IMG/VR virus record: IMGVR_UViG_3300036852_000068
Coordinates: 1-54,848 of that record
Strand: one strand, 5' to 3'
Origin: a virus
Length of the DNA: 54,848 bases
A program made the position numbers and the translations under genes. The notes beneath the pieces were generated by a model, which searched no databases, was not told the DNA's origin, and saw nothing but the letters and a program-made list of their open reading frames with translations. Shown here one piece after another: positions 7,642 to 16,400 of the stretch (the first letter of the stretch is position 1; each line of letters opens with the position of its first letter).

Positions 7642-7998
7642 ATGCGACCTATACGCTTGTATGTTTCCGGCCCAATGACCGGCTATCTTGATTTTAACTA
7701 TCCCACATTCGAATCAGCCACCAAGCAGTTACGCGCCGCAGGCTATGAAGTTGTTAGTCCGCATGAGTTGGTAACGGATACTACTCTTGATTGGAAAGAA
7801 TGCATGAAGGTAGATATTCGCGCGCTACTAGATTGTGAAGGCATCGCTACTTTAGAGGGTTGTGAGAAGTCAAAGGGTGCAACACTTGAGAATACGATTG
7901 CCGCCGCAATGGGAATGGAAATTAGGACATTAGCCGACTGGTTGGATAAAGCTATCGAAATACAGCACAAAGCGGCACAGCGGCGAACTGGACTATAG
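7642..7998 (+). CDS. DUF4406-like nucleoside 2-deoxyribosyltransferase-fold protein
   Basis: 118 residues, with AAAGGA 12 bases upstream. It begins RLYVSGPMTGYLDFNYPTFE, the glycine-rich opening of the DUF4406 family related to nucleoside 2-deoxyribosyltransferases, and continues with the paired Asp motif near MKVDIRALLDCEGIATLEG, followed by the SKGATLEN helix. Phage members probably act on nucleotides or nucleotide signals. It is the last rightward gene before the convergent late operon. Confidence 0.85.
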   Translation: MRPIRLYVSGPMTGYLDFNYPTFESATKQLRAAGYEVVSPHELVTDTTLDWKECMKVDIRALLDCEGIATLEGCEKSKGATLENTIAAAMGMEIRTLADWLDKAIEIQHKAAQRRTGL

Positions 7999-8026
7999 CC
8001 CTAATTAAATTGATTGATTGTTGACG

Positions 8027-8254
8027 CTAAACTAGCTCATCTTCCCACACGGCTATATACGTCAGATTCTTCCTCCACTTCCGCCCTGTTTGCTTTTGCA
8101 CCTTTGCACATAAAAGACAGCGCCGCCGAATAGATAAATCCGCGATATTAACTTCGTCCTGCCCTTTCAACCCCCATTCATCTGTCCCTCGTACCGGCTC
8201 ACTAAATGGAACACGCAGCCACCAGTGTCCAAATAGGAAATGGAGAAACCTCAT
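8027..8254 (-). CDS. Small hypothetical protein at the end of the late operon
   Basis: 75 residues from the ATG at 8254, which overlaps the upstream stop as ATGA. It starts MRFLHFLFGHWWLRVPF, then a polar middle, and has one CLLC pair near the C-terminus. The N-terminus could be an amphipathic membrane helix. It is the last leftward gene, only about 30 bases from the end of the convergent rightward unit, with no clear terminator between them. No family recognised. Confidence 0.6.
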   Translation of the reverse strand: MRFLHFLFGHWWLRVPFSEPVRGTDEWGLKGQDEVNIADLSIRRRCLLCAKVQKQTGRKWRKNLTYIAVWEDELV

Positions 8255-8784
8255 TGACACCTTCCGGCAAACACCTTGATCGCCTGCGCCGTAGGAATGA
8301 CAAGTTTGAAGCCGATCTGCGCTGGCTGGGAATTGAGAAAGTCCAACGCCTTACCCCAGAAGCCCGACGCATTGCCCTTAGGAATAAACGACTGAGCCTC
8401 TACCCGCAGTTCCCGCTCACTCATAAACAGCCCGAAATTGCGCCTAGCATCCTCTCTAGCGCGTTCAAAGTCGGTTTGGAGACTATCTGCCTTCTGCTTC
8501 TCCAGCGCGGCTTGTGCGGCCTTTAATTCGACTTGCAGGGTTAGTTCGCGTATTTGGGTAACTTGCTCTGTATTGACCTTCTGTGCAGCGTCAAAGTTAT
8601 TCTGGAGAATCTGCCACGAGTCAAGTTGCTCGCGCGTGATGGCGAGATATTGCTTGTCATCAATCTCTACGCGAATCGACCCATCAGGCAGCCGTTCAAT
8701 TATTCTTTGGCTTTGGCACACCGCCGCCGAAAGCATCATCATCGCTGCGACTGCGAACGGCATCATTAAGTTTCTTAGTTTCAT
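8251..8784 (-). CDS. Secreted coiled-coil protein, possible spanin
   Basis: 177 residues. Residues 1-25 form a signal peptide (basic start, then FAVAAMMMLSAAVCQ). Residues about 60-125 are a long coiled coil. The tail has FIPKGNASGFWGKALDFL. Secreted or membrane-anchored coiled-coil proteins next to holin and endolysin genes often act as spanins that disrupt the outer membrane, but no lipobox is clear here. The role is inferred from location. Confidence 0.6.
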   Translation of the reverse strand: MKLRNLMMPFAVAAMMMLSAAVCQSQRIIERLPDGSIRVEIDDKQYLAITREQLDSWQILQNNFDAAQKVNTEQVTQIRELTLQVELKAAQAALEKQKADSLQTDFERAREDARRNFGLFMSERELRVEAQSFIPKGNASGFWGKALDFLNSQPAQIGFKLVIPTAQAIKVFAGRCQ

Positions 8785-9070
8785 CTATAATCACCCTCAC
8801 TCGCTCTTGACTTGCCCGCAACCGCTCCTCCGATGCCTGCTCTTGGAGTTTCGATTCAGCTAACAGTGCATCCCATCGCTTGCGATTCTCCACGGACGCC
8901 GCATAAGCCACCTCTGATTGTCGAGCCAGTTCCGCAGCATCTAACGCTTTCTGTTCCGCTTGGGTGACGCGGTCATTAAACGACTTCAGCCTTGCTTCCA
9001 GATCGGGATCGGCATACCTCTCCAGAATCCCGGCTAACATGCGAGCCAGCCATCGAAAGATTGTTTCCAT
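8696..9070 (-). CDS. Coiled-coil protein of the lysis cluster
   Basis: 124 residues, starting METIFRWLARMLAGILERY, an amphipathic helix, followed by a near-continuous coiled coil to about residue 105 and a Gly/Pro tail. The start overlaps the upstream holin-like stop, and the end overlaps the downstream gene by 89 bases in another frame, an overlap of the kind seen in nested spanin pairs. The pairing with 8251-8784 is suggestive but not proven. Confidence 0.6.
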   Translation of the reverse strand: METIFRWLARMLAGILERYADPDLEARLKSFNDRVTQAEQKALDAAELARQSEVAYAASVENRKRWDALLAESKLQEQASEERLRASQERVRVIIDETKKLNDAVRSRSDDDAFGGGVPKPKNN

Positions 9071-9345
9071 TACACACTCTTAACGTCTTCGATAGCTTTC
9101 TTTGTTTCAGAAGCCGACACAGACGAATCAGACGTGAGCGCAGAAATAGCGTTAACCTTCGCCGCGCCCTTGCCAACATCGGCAATGCCTTGACCAACTA
9201 AGTAGCCGCCGATGAGAATCACGAATTGTAAAACCGTATCCTCATCAACTTGTATTTTGAGATACTTGGTAATCAGTAAGGCGATACTGGAAGCCAGCAG
9301 CACCAGAAATTTGCGTGAGCCGAACAGTTTGCGAACTATGTCCAT
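9070..9345 (-). CDS. Putative holin
   Basis: 91 residues with two hydrophobic segments, KFLVLLASSIALLI (12-25) and VLQFVILIGGYLVG (37-50), separated by a short charged turn, followed by a polar tail. The gene sits directly downstream of the endolysin gene. This is the layout of a small class II-like holin that makes membrane holes to release the endolysin. The family is not recognised by sequence, so the call rests on topology and neighbourhood. Confidence 0.6.
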   Translation of the reverse strand: MDIVRKLFGSRKFLVLLASSIALLITKYLKIQVDEDTVLQFVILIGGYLVGQGIADVGKGAAKVNAISALTSDSSVSASETKKAIEDVKSV

Positions 9346-9363
9346 TGAGATTCTCCTTTGTGG

Positions 9364-9972
9364 TTAAGTCTTAAACATCGCTGCATAGGTTGCGGGGCCA
9401 ACTCGCCCATCGACCGTTAGCTTGTGATGCGCTTGAAATTCACGGACAGCGTGTTCAACGTTCGCACCGAAGATTCCGTCCGCGACTACGCCTAGCCGCC
9501 GCTGCAACTCCTTTACATCATCACCCTCGTCACCGCGCTTCAGAGTACGACGGTTAACAGGCGATTGCGCGACTGGCGCTAAGTCCCACGGCGAGTCAGC
9601 ATCGTACAGCCCCGCAGCGCCTAGCACTGAAATATGCAAATGCTTGTCATGCGGGTTGCTGCCGGTATAGGCCGCCCAGCCCAACTCTGGTTTGTACCTG
9701 CGATAGATTTTACTGTTCCAGATGATGTACTTGGTTCTGCGGTCTTTGACTAATTGGTGGCTGAGAGTATTGCAGTCAACGCCGTTTGCCGGATCATGCG
9801 TGATGTCGATTGCTGTAACGACGCCTCGTGCATTCGGATTATGATCGCTCTTGCGTTTGGAATGCGAGATATCCCCAACACTTCCATCACTAACCCGTGA
9901 GCGAGTCGGATGCGCTGCGTTAATCTGAATCCGCAGCTTCTCAAGCGATTTAGCGAGACGCCAATTAGCCAT
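9364..9972 (-). CDS. Endolysin: M15-like peptidase plus peptidoglycan-binding domain
   Basis: 202 residues. The N-terminal domain carries the zinc site pattern of M15-type peptidases: H44 in KSDHNP, D56 in VVTAIDITHD, and H113 in DKHLHIS. It should cut the peptide part of peptidoglycan. The C-terminal domain (about 143-200) is a PG_binding_1 repeat: LKRGDEGDDVKELQRRLG, DGIFGANVEHAVREFQ and VDGRVGPATYAAM. There is no signal peptide, so release depends on a holin. No clear ribosome binding site precedes the ATG. Confidence 0.9.
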   Translation of the reverse strand: MANWRLAKSLEKLRIQINAAHPTRSRVSDGSVGDISHSKRKSDHNPNARGVVTAIDITHDPANGVDCNTLSHQLVKDRRTKYIIWNSKIYRRYKPELGWAAYTGSNPHDKHLHISVLGAAGLYDADSPWDLAPVAQSPVNRRTLKRGDEGDDVKELQRRLGVVADGIFGANVEHAVREFQAHHKLTVDGRVGPATYAAMFKT

Positions 9973-10095
9973 GATTTATGTGCTCATCAAGCCGACTGAG
10001 GTTGTAGACAATTCTTTGAAGGACATAGAAGGTTGCTTGCAGTGCCGACGCAGCCGCATTGTAACATCATCCTATTATTTACAACCAACAAAATT

Positions 10096-10518
10096 TTACG
10101 GACTCGCCGCCGGATTGCCGCCCTCACCCTTAATCTCAGCTAGAAACCCCTGTCGCCTTGCTCGCTCAACTTGCCCGTTCAGTAATTGCAACTCAATCTC
10201 CATTGCGGGAATGCGGGCGAGTTGCCGCTTAGCTGACTCCAATTCCTCGATCAATTCATGCGCTCGATCCTGCGCCTCAAATAACTGCTCAAAGATACGG
10301 GACAGCATCTCTCCTGCGTCTAATTGGCTACGCACCCGCAGACTATCAGCTTGAGCTTTGTTTAAATCAGACCGGGTAATTGATTCGTGAACTTCAGCGG
10401 CGGGCTTCTTCCTATTTAACCAAGTAGTAAGGTAACCAACACCAGCAGCAAAAATTGCAACTAAGCCATAGGCGGCGAGTTGTGTCCAAGTATGGGTCGG
10501 TGACAAAGGTTGCTGCAT
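10096..10518 (-). CDS. Membrane-anchored coiled-coil protein
   Basis: 140 residues. One N-terminal transmembrane helix (about 14-34, LAAYGLVAIFAAGVGYLTTWL) is followed by an extended coiled coil (about 50-130) and a short Gly/Pro tail. This is the topology of an inner-membrane spanin or a lysis regulator. It lies one gene upstream of the endolysin. About 120 bases without a gene separate them. Confidence 0.65.
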   Translation of the reverse strand: MQQPLSPTHTWTQLAAYGLVAIFAAGVGYLTTWLNRKKPAAEVHESITRSDLNKAQADSLRVRSQLDAGEMLSRIFEQLFEAQDRAHELIEELESAKRQLARIPAMEIELQLLNGQVERARRQGFLAEIKGEGGNPAASP

Positions 10519-10519
10519 T

Positions 10520-10972
10520 TCATCGGGCTTGAATTGTGTTTAGTTTGTCTAGCTCTTTAGTCACGCGCATTAAATCTTTGCGACTGATTGAATCATACGG
10601 GCGGCATGCTTCCCCGGTATGAGGACAGACAACCGGAACGGGTTTTTTGCCATGAGCTTCGTATAACCTTGAGGCGTCGGATAGTGGAAACCTTACGCCG
10701 TCTAACCGGCAAGTGTCAGCAGGAAGCGTGGCATCAACCGGCAACCGGTGATAGAACCAATTTGGCCCACCGGCAGCAACCATCGCCTTGGCCGTTGCTT
10801 CCGATGAGCAAATCGCCTGCTTCTCTTCGCCGTCAGCAGTTTGCCAATCGACTAGCCAATATACCCGCCTGACTAACCATCGCCTCCACCACGACAAAGA
10901 AGTAATGGGGCGGCGTTGAAATACCGCCCACATGTACTTAACTGGCTCGTGTTTTGGTACAGCGACAATCAC
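10520..10972 (-). CDS. Hypothetical protein
   Basis: 150 residues from the GTG at 10972. The frame stays open further upstream to 11119, but that part overlaps the proline-rich gene 10980-11129 and reads as Arg-rich shadow sequence, so the later start is preferred. The protein has an aromatic stretch (SWWRRWLVRRVYWLVDW) and a C-terminal half with VCPHTGEAC. No family recognised. Confidence 0.6.
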   Translation of the reverse strand: MIVAVPKHEPVKYMWAVFQRRPITSLSWWRRWLVRRVYWLVDWQTADGEEKQAICSSEATAKAMVAAGGPNWFYHRLPVDATLPADTCRLDGVRFPLSDASRLYEAHGKKPVPVVCPHTGEACRPYDSISRKDLMRVTKELDKLNTIQAR

Positions 10973-10979
10973 GGATTTC

Positions 10980-11129
10980 TTAACCGCCCGGACTTGGATT
11001 TCCCGGTCCTGAAGTTTCCCCCGGAGGCGGTGGAGGCGGCGGAGGTGTTCCACCACCTTCCTCGACCTCTTGAGTTGATGGCTGTTCCTCGGCATCGTCT
11101 GGTTGATCCTTACGCCCATCTTCTAACAT
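10980..11129 (-). CDS. Proline-rich acidic small protein
   Basis: 49 residues. A strong AAGGAGGGG lies 8 bases before the ATG. The N-terminal 27 residues are acidic (KDQPDDAEEQPSTQEVEE), followed by GGGT, seven consecutive prolines and a Gly/Ser/Pro tail ending in GNPSPGG. Such composition fits a flexible linker or virion-associated tail. It is embedded in a frame that is also open in another register, but its ribosome binding site decides in its favour. Confidence 0.65.
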   Translation of the reverse strand: MLEDGRKDQPDDAEEQPSTQEVEEGGGTPPPPPPPPGETSGPGNPSPGG

Positions 11130-11131
11130 TG

Positions 11132-11323
11132 CTATTTTCCCCTCCTTAATCGTCTTGCTGCCTGACGCAGCGGCTCACGAAAGAATACCGCAGTTAAGGT
11201 ATGAAGTGGTACTGATTTTTTATCGGGCGGCTGGCTGCGGCACTCAAGGCATATCTTGCTAAGCATATCGCGCTGACGACGATACTGGGTACAGCGAGAG
11301 CAAATGACCCAATCGTTAATCAA
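11132..11323 (-). CDS. Small zinc-ribbon protein
   Basis: 63 residues with a C-x2-C ... C-x2-C pattern (CSRCTQY then CLECRSQ) near the N-terminus and a basic C-terminus. The start is a TTG with AAAGGA about 10 bases upstream. The stop is 2 bases from the next start. Probably a small nucleic-acid or protein binding factor; function unknown. Confidence 0.55.
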   Translation of the reverse strand: MINDWVICSRCTQYRRQRDMLSKICLECRSQPPDKKSVPLHTLTAVFFREPLRQAARRLRRGK

Positions 11324-11331
11324 CTCTATTT

Positions 11332-11592
11332 TCAGTCCTTTACTCCTTTGTCGATACTTGAGCCGCTCTGCTCATGCGTAATCTCGCGCATGCGCTCACC
11401 GCCCTTTGACTGGTAATACATGGAGATGACTGAGCCAAGGATTACTCCGACCCAAGGCGGAATTAACGTTTCCGAGCCGCCTTTAATAATTTGAATGTAA
11501 GCGAGGCCGAACGTCAAAACGACAACAAGCAAGGTGAGCAAACCACGGAAGCCTTTGTCATACTTTCGGCCACAGTGCTCGCATTTTTTCAT
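11332..11592 (-). CDS. Zinc-ribbon membrane protein, holin-like
   Basis: 86 residues from the ATG at 11592 (an ATG at 11598 is also usable). It begins MKKCEHCGRKYDKG, then two transmembrane segments (LLTLLVVVLTFGLAYIQI; PPWVGVILGSVISMYY) and a charged tail. The second helix resembles holins of the GTA 3-TM type. Together with 9070-9345 this gives two candidate holins in the lysis region; one may be an antiholin. Confidence 0.5.
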   Translation of the reverse strand: MKKCEHCGRKYDKGFRGLLTLLVVVLTFGLAYIQIIKGGSETLIPPWVGVILGSVISMYYQSKGGERMREITHEQSGSSIDKGVKD

Positions 11593-11644
11593 TATCATTC
11601 CGAGCATCTGCTTGTGCGTTGACGCAGAGCCGTAGCAATCTGAC

Positions 11645-12199
11645 CTATGGCCTGATCGCGTAAGCAATTCCTACAACCACACTCCCAATCACAATTAACG
11701 AAACGATCAACGAGACGATCATCATTATCATCTGCTGCTGGGTCACTCGCCCTGCTACGTGTCCTTCGCCTCGGCCTTCACCTCGATTGACACGCTCCTC
11801 CAAAGTCTTTAGTTGACTCTCAAAGCTCTTAGATGTACTGCCAATCAACGCCTCAATCTGATCAACCTGTTTCGTAAAGGCCGACTCGCTCTTATTTCCA
11901 GCTTCCTTTACCGCTTCAAACTGCCTTTGTACGCTAGCAAATTTCTCATCTCGCAAAGCAGCTTCATCTCGAAATCGTTGCTCGTGTAACTCCTTGAGAC
12001 CCCCAACCTGCTTCTGCACTTCAGTTGGAACTCGAACCATGTCATCATGGGCCACCTTGATTGACGTTTTTATCGAGTCAATCTCAGCGCTAAAGAGTTC
12101 TTTTAGTGCGGCGATCTCTCTCCACAGTTGAGCCGTTGTTAACGCGGACGGGTCTGATAATAGGGGGCCAGCTTGAATTCTTGGGGGTTGATCTTCCAT
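11645..12199 (-). CDS. Coiled-coil protein with C-terminal membrane anchor
   Basis: 184 residues. A long coiled coil covers about residues 25-145, and one C-terminal transmembrane helix (MIMMIVSLIVSLIVIGSVVVG) follows. This tail-anchored design is frequent in phages near holin genes. It may be a lysis accessory or a virion membrane-penetrating component. The end overlaps the upstream region of the next gene. Confidence 0.6.
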   Translation of the reverse strand: MEDQPPRIQAGPLLSDPSALTTAQLWREIAALKELFSAEIDSIKTSIKVAHDDMVRVPTEVQKQVGGLKELHEQRFRDEAALRDEKFASVQRQFEAVKEAGNKSESAFTKQVDQIEALIGSTSKSFESQLKTLEERVNRGEGRGEGHVAGRVTQQQMIMMIVSLIVSLIVIGSVVVGIAYAIRP

Positions 12200-12215
12200 T
12201 ACATTTCTGTGCCAC

Positions 12216-12392
12216 TTACTTACTGTCTCTTGGATGCTCCCGCGCTATCTGTTCTAGAAGCCGTTGCCGATCCTCCGGTTGCTCAAGTTTAGATTCCTTG
12301 CAATGCCGACAATGTTGCCATCGCGCAGGATTCCATTGGCCGCAAACGCATTGCCATTGGCATTCATCGTAGTCAGGAATATGACGGCTCAT
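12216..12392 (-). CDS. Small zinc-ribbon protein
   Basis: 58 residues, with two CxC/CxxC knuckles: CQWQCVCGQWNPARW and HCRHCKES. The pattern resembles a RanBP2-like or rubredoxin-like knuckle. The remainder is a charged helix (EDRQRLLEQIAREHP). It lies tightly between the fibre-like gene and the coiled-coil gene in the same direction. Function unknown. Confidence 0.6.
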   Translation of the reverse strand: MSRHIPDYDECQWQCVCGQWNPARWQHCRHCKESKLEQPEDRQRLLEQIAREHPRDSK

Positions 12393-12415
12393 TACTCAAT
12401 TAACAACTAACAGGC

Positions 12416-13204
12416 TCATGCTATTTCGTAGACCCCTGAAACTACTAATGTGTAGCCATCGGCCCCTGGATAAGTGCCGTCATATTTTCGGATTCTAACT
12501 ACCGTGCCCGATGCGCTAATTTCACCGTAGAGAAGGTTAGCTGTGGCTTGAGTTTCCTCGCCCGTAACTTGAAATTGAAACGCTGATGCAGTGAAAGGCA
12601 GAGTGACATCAACAGCCCCGCCCGCTGAACCGTTTGTTGTGATTGGAACCTTGACTTGAAAGAAACAAGTCTTGCCGATTGCTTTATGACGACCGGTTAC
12701 AGTGCCAAGAGTTGTGAACGATCCGATAGCGGGAGTAGCCGTCGGCGTGTAAGCAGTCCATGCTCCCTCAAATGACAGCCCACCCGTTGACGAAATAATC
12801 TGAGGAGTTGCATAGGCTATATCCGTTCCATTGTAGAAAACGAATCCTGTGTTGCCCTGGGTGACTGTGACGCCTGTGCCGCCTACTTTTCTAACCGTAA
12901 GAGTGAATGCCCCTGAAGTGCCGTTCTTTACGACATAGATTCGATTTCTGCCTGTTCCGGCCGCAACGGGTATCTCAATGATGGCATTCGAGGTTAAAGT
13001 CCCTGAAACGTCCAGAAACATGTTTTGAGCTTGGGGCGCGGCAGGAGTTCCAGTGAGGGTGGTAGTCCCTCCAGTGGTGGAGATTGCTAATCGACCGTTG
13101 ATTGCCGAGTCGAGTATCTGGAGGGCGGCATTATAGGTTACGACCTTGTTGGCGTCTTGTTCGTTGACAGGCGTCGTCGCGTAACTGTTGGTTAAATTAC
13201 TCAT
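12416..13204 (-). CDS. Tail fibre-like virion protein with DUF2793-like N-terminus
   Basis: 262 residues. The N-terminal EQDANKVVTYNAALQILDS resembles the DUF2793 type opening found in phage fibres, followed by beta-rich Thr/Gly sequence (TGGTTTLTGTPAAPQ) and a C-terminal jelly-roll-like domain. It is located after the tail tip gene in transcription order, the usual place of receptor-binding proteins. The specific receptor cannot be predicted. Confidence 0.65.
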   Translation of the reverse strand: MSNLTNSYATTPVNEQDANKVVTYNAALQILDSAINGRLAISTTGGTTTLTGTPAAPQAQNMFLDVSGTLTSNAIIEIPVAAGTGRNRIYVVKNGTSGAFTLTVRKVGGTGVTVTQGNTGFVFYNGTDIAYATPQIISSTGGLSFEGAWTAYTPTATPAIGSFTTLGTVTGRHKAIGKTCFFQVKVPITTNGSAGGAVDVTLPFTASAFQFQVTGEETQATANLLYGEISASGTVVRIRKYDGTYPGADGYTLVVSGVYEIA

Positions 13205-13208
13205 TTTT

Positions 13209-13388
13209 CTACTCGCACATCATCGGGCCGGATGGTTGTTTGAAACAGCGCCAGGGTTCGGGCGTCGGGCTTGGTGTTGCTTCTGGTGTTAGATCGCAAT
13301 CTATGCATAGCATCGGCGAAGGCTGTTCGTCGTATTGGCTAAACGCAATACTCACCGATAACGAAATAATAAGTAATAGCAACTTCAT
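13209..13388 (-). CDS. Small secreted Cys-motif protein (RCFKQP family, copy 1)
   Basis: 59 residues. A signal peptide (MKLLLLIISLSVSIAFSQ) is followed by a short linker with CIDC, a Thr/Pro repeat (TPEATPSPTPEP) and the C-terminal tail WRCFKQPSGPMMCE. The same tail, RCFKQPNGRLICE, ends the lipoprotein at 51938-52138. The gene lies 12 bases after the stop of the tail tip gene. Function unknown; a periplasmic or surface role is likely. Confidence 0.65.
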   Translation of the reverse strand: MKLLLLIISLSVSIAFSQYDEQPSPMLCIDCDLTPEATPSPTPEPWRCFKQPSGPMMCE

Positions 13389-13400
13389 AAGTTTTCAACT

Positions 13401-16400
13401 CTACACGGCGGCTTCTGCATAGTCTCCTTGTCCAACTATCGCACTCAGTTGTCGGACACGAACTGTTACAGGGTTCCCCGGAGTAAACCCGTCTGAGGTT
13501 TGCTGCGCGGCGGTGTACGTCGTTGACGCCTGGCCTTGCATTGTCATCATGATCTCTTTTACTGACGCACTGGCGCGTGAAGCCGAAGCAAAAACATTGT
13601 AAGGGAAAGTCGGGGCTGTCGCGGATTCAGCAAAAAGAATCCATCTCTGCTCATCAGCAACATTGCTGAAATAGTAGAAACGCACGCGGTTTTCAATCAA
13701 CTCTAGGCGCACCCAAAGAGCCTTAACAGCGACAGAACCCAAATCAATACTCGCTAGAACGCTGCCGTAGGCGTAAGCCTGCAACGTCGCGAAATTGTCG
13801 CCCGATATGTTCACCCTGTCAACGTAGATGTAGAAGTGTGCATCGGTCAGCGTATCACCAGTCGTTGTGATCGCGCCTAATCTGCTTATGGGAAACCCGC
13901 CTGTCGTACTCCCTGCTGCAAGCGTTCCTTCGATTGTATTGCCAGCGACTTGGATATTCTCAAGTGATCGCGCCCAATCATCGCCAGAATTGTCGCTGCC
14001 TGTTAGATTATTCTTGTCGATTGATCCGCCAAACGACGTTATCGCTGTCAGGAATGCGGGAACCGTCGTAGTCGTTGTAGTCGGAATCACTCGCCATGAC
14101 CGAGGCGGAACCGCTGCGGGAACCTCAACTAAGTATTCATCTCTTTCTTCCCCCAGTGGAACATCGGAGTAGGGGCGCAAGCCTGCTCCAATGCGACTCC
14201 GGCGATCCCATAAAATCAGCAAGTTGTTAACTGAATCGCGGATGCCTCTAAGGTTTGTTGGTGCCAGCGGTTTAATCGTTCCTCCCGTCCAGGTGAAGGA
14301 AACCGCTGTCGCATCTGCAACGTCCTGATTTGTAGTGACAGCTTTGTAGTTAAATGCTCCATTGAGTCGGACGGGATCAATCTCAACTAAAGTTTCAGCA
14401 CCGTTGATAAAGACAATTCGCTCACCTGCACCGTGAGTCAAATGCGCGGGCGTCTCCACTCCAAATCGACCCCTGAGTAAATTGCTGATCGTGTACGACC
14501 GATTTCCGTTATCAACCACAGTGGCTGCTTGGACGAATTCATTTTTAATCAGAAATAAATTCCGACGGCTGTTAGACAGAATCTCTTGCTCAGTAACACT
14601 TGCAAACGGTACGCCCGCTGATTCATATTTCAGGGTGAACGTGACGGAGTTTGCGCGATCCCACACTGACGGATCGGCAGGCGTTCCGAGAGTCGTTGTT
14701 GCTGTTCCTAGAGTTGCAGGCACATTCCCTTGAGCAATCTGCTTATAGCCATCACCATAATCAGCGTACAGAGCCCAACCGCGCCAATCACCGTCAATAG
14801 AAAGATCGCGCGATACTGCAACGTAAAACCCAGCCACTAAACCATCCGCATCTCGCAAGGGCGGGCTGTCAATAAACTCGATAATTGAATCCATTGTTTG
14901 AACATATCGTAAGGTTGACGCAATCGGAATCACATGTGAGCCAACATCATCAGAGTACATCGTCGTTGAATACTTCCGCGCTTGAGCAATAACCACTTCA
15001 TGATTCGGCTTAATGCGAATTTCCTCAATGCGAGTAGGAACATTAACCAGCCCACCGGAGTCATCAGAGGCGCAAATAACATCACCCTCCTCAAGCGCTA
15101 ATCCCTGTGGGCCGGTTTCAAGTGCGTTGAACCAGTCGCCTTCCCGGTTCTTTGAAAGATTAAAATTGCCGATTCGCTCTGCTTGGTTCCGGTTATCAAT
15201 CGCGTTACCGTCAATCTTTAGTGGGTAGATTTTCTTAACTTGCGCTTGATGTACGGGATCGTTGATTCGCAGCGTCGTAACCGCAAAGTCATTCGTCGCA
15301 TCTCGAAAAGGTATCTCAACTTGGTTAACGCTTGACTGCCTGCTGCCTAGCGGCCACTTATATGTGCCTTTGAGGATGTTAGCGCGCGTGAGACCGGTTT
15401 GCTGGAGGACGGTTGAACCGATTTCAGTCCATGTTACGCTACCGTCAACCACGGTTCCACCCGGAGTAGTCGGCCATACAGGTGTGCCGCTGTCAGTAGT
15501 TCCCCCAACGGTCGCTTGGTACTTATGACCATTGAGTGGATCGGGCAGGTAAATGTCATTGAGAATAACCGCCGTCGATGGCTGCCGCATCGGAAACACA
15601 TCCTGCGAGTTCGTCGCAAACGACATTGCCACCCGGATCAACTCTTCTGCGGTAGTGTTAAAGGAGGGGGGTAGTGCAGCACCGGGCAGAGGTAACGCAT
15701 TGATGGAGAAGTCAGCAGCATTCGTTCTCGTAGCCTGATACCGCAGTTGAGTTGATCCAGTCTTTTCACTGACAAAGAATTGCCGCGCAGTAACCCCAGC
15801 AGGAAATGCAGGAAGCGCACTAACGTCAATTTTCTGGTTTGCAGTTAGCGTGATCGTTGCTAAGAGTGTTAAAGCCGTTAGGCCGTTAGCGTTCACATCT
15901 GCGTATGCTACTTGATATGTTCCGGCCTGTAAAGAACCTGCTGAAGCGGCAAGGGTTGGCGCGGTAGTAGGATCAGCGATTGGGCCACCGTGGGCTTTCA
16001 AAAACGCAACACCAACATTCAACGCACCATGCTTACACTTGATCGTGATGACGCTTCCAACCACCGTTGCGGCAATGTACTTCGAGATTCGCTGAGTCGC
16101 GTTAATGTAAGCAGCCAGCATCGTGGCGGCGGTATCGGTCGTGTCGTTTGAGCCAAGAATGTAGCCAATGGAAACCCCGTCAATCGTAGCGGTAATTGAC
16201 CCTGAAGGCGTGCCGCCGATGGTTATAGTCCCAGACGCCTGTACAGTAGTGCTTCCTCCGCTCAGATTTGCCTCTGAAGCCGTCGCAGTGACCGATCCGG
16301 TAGATGATGCGGCCAGGGAAATGGAATTGCCTGAGGTCGAATAATCGGCAGAAGTAACCACGCGCTGTTCGGAGTGAGTCTGCCCGCCACTGAGGACAAT

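Noticed and set aside
13240-13422. Plus-strand open frame
   Set aside because: It is the reverse of the small secreted protein 13209-13388, which has a signal peptide and a motif shared with another gene.
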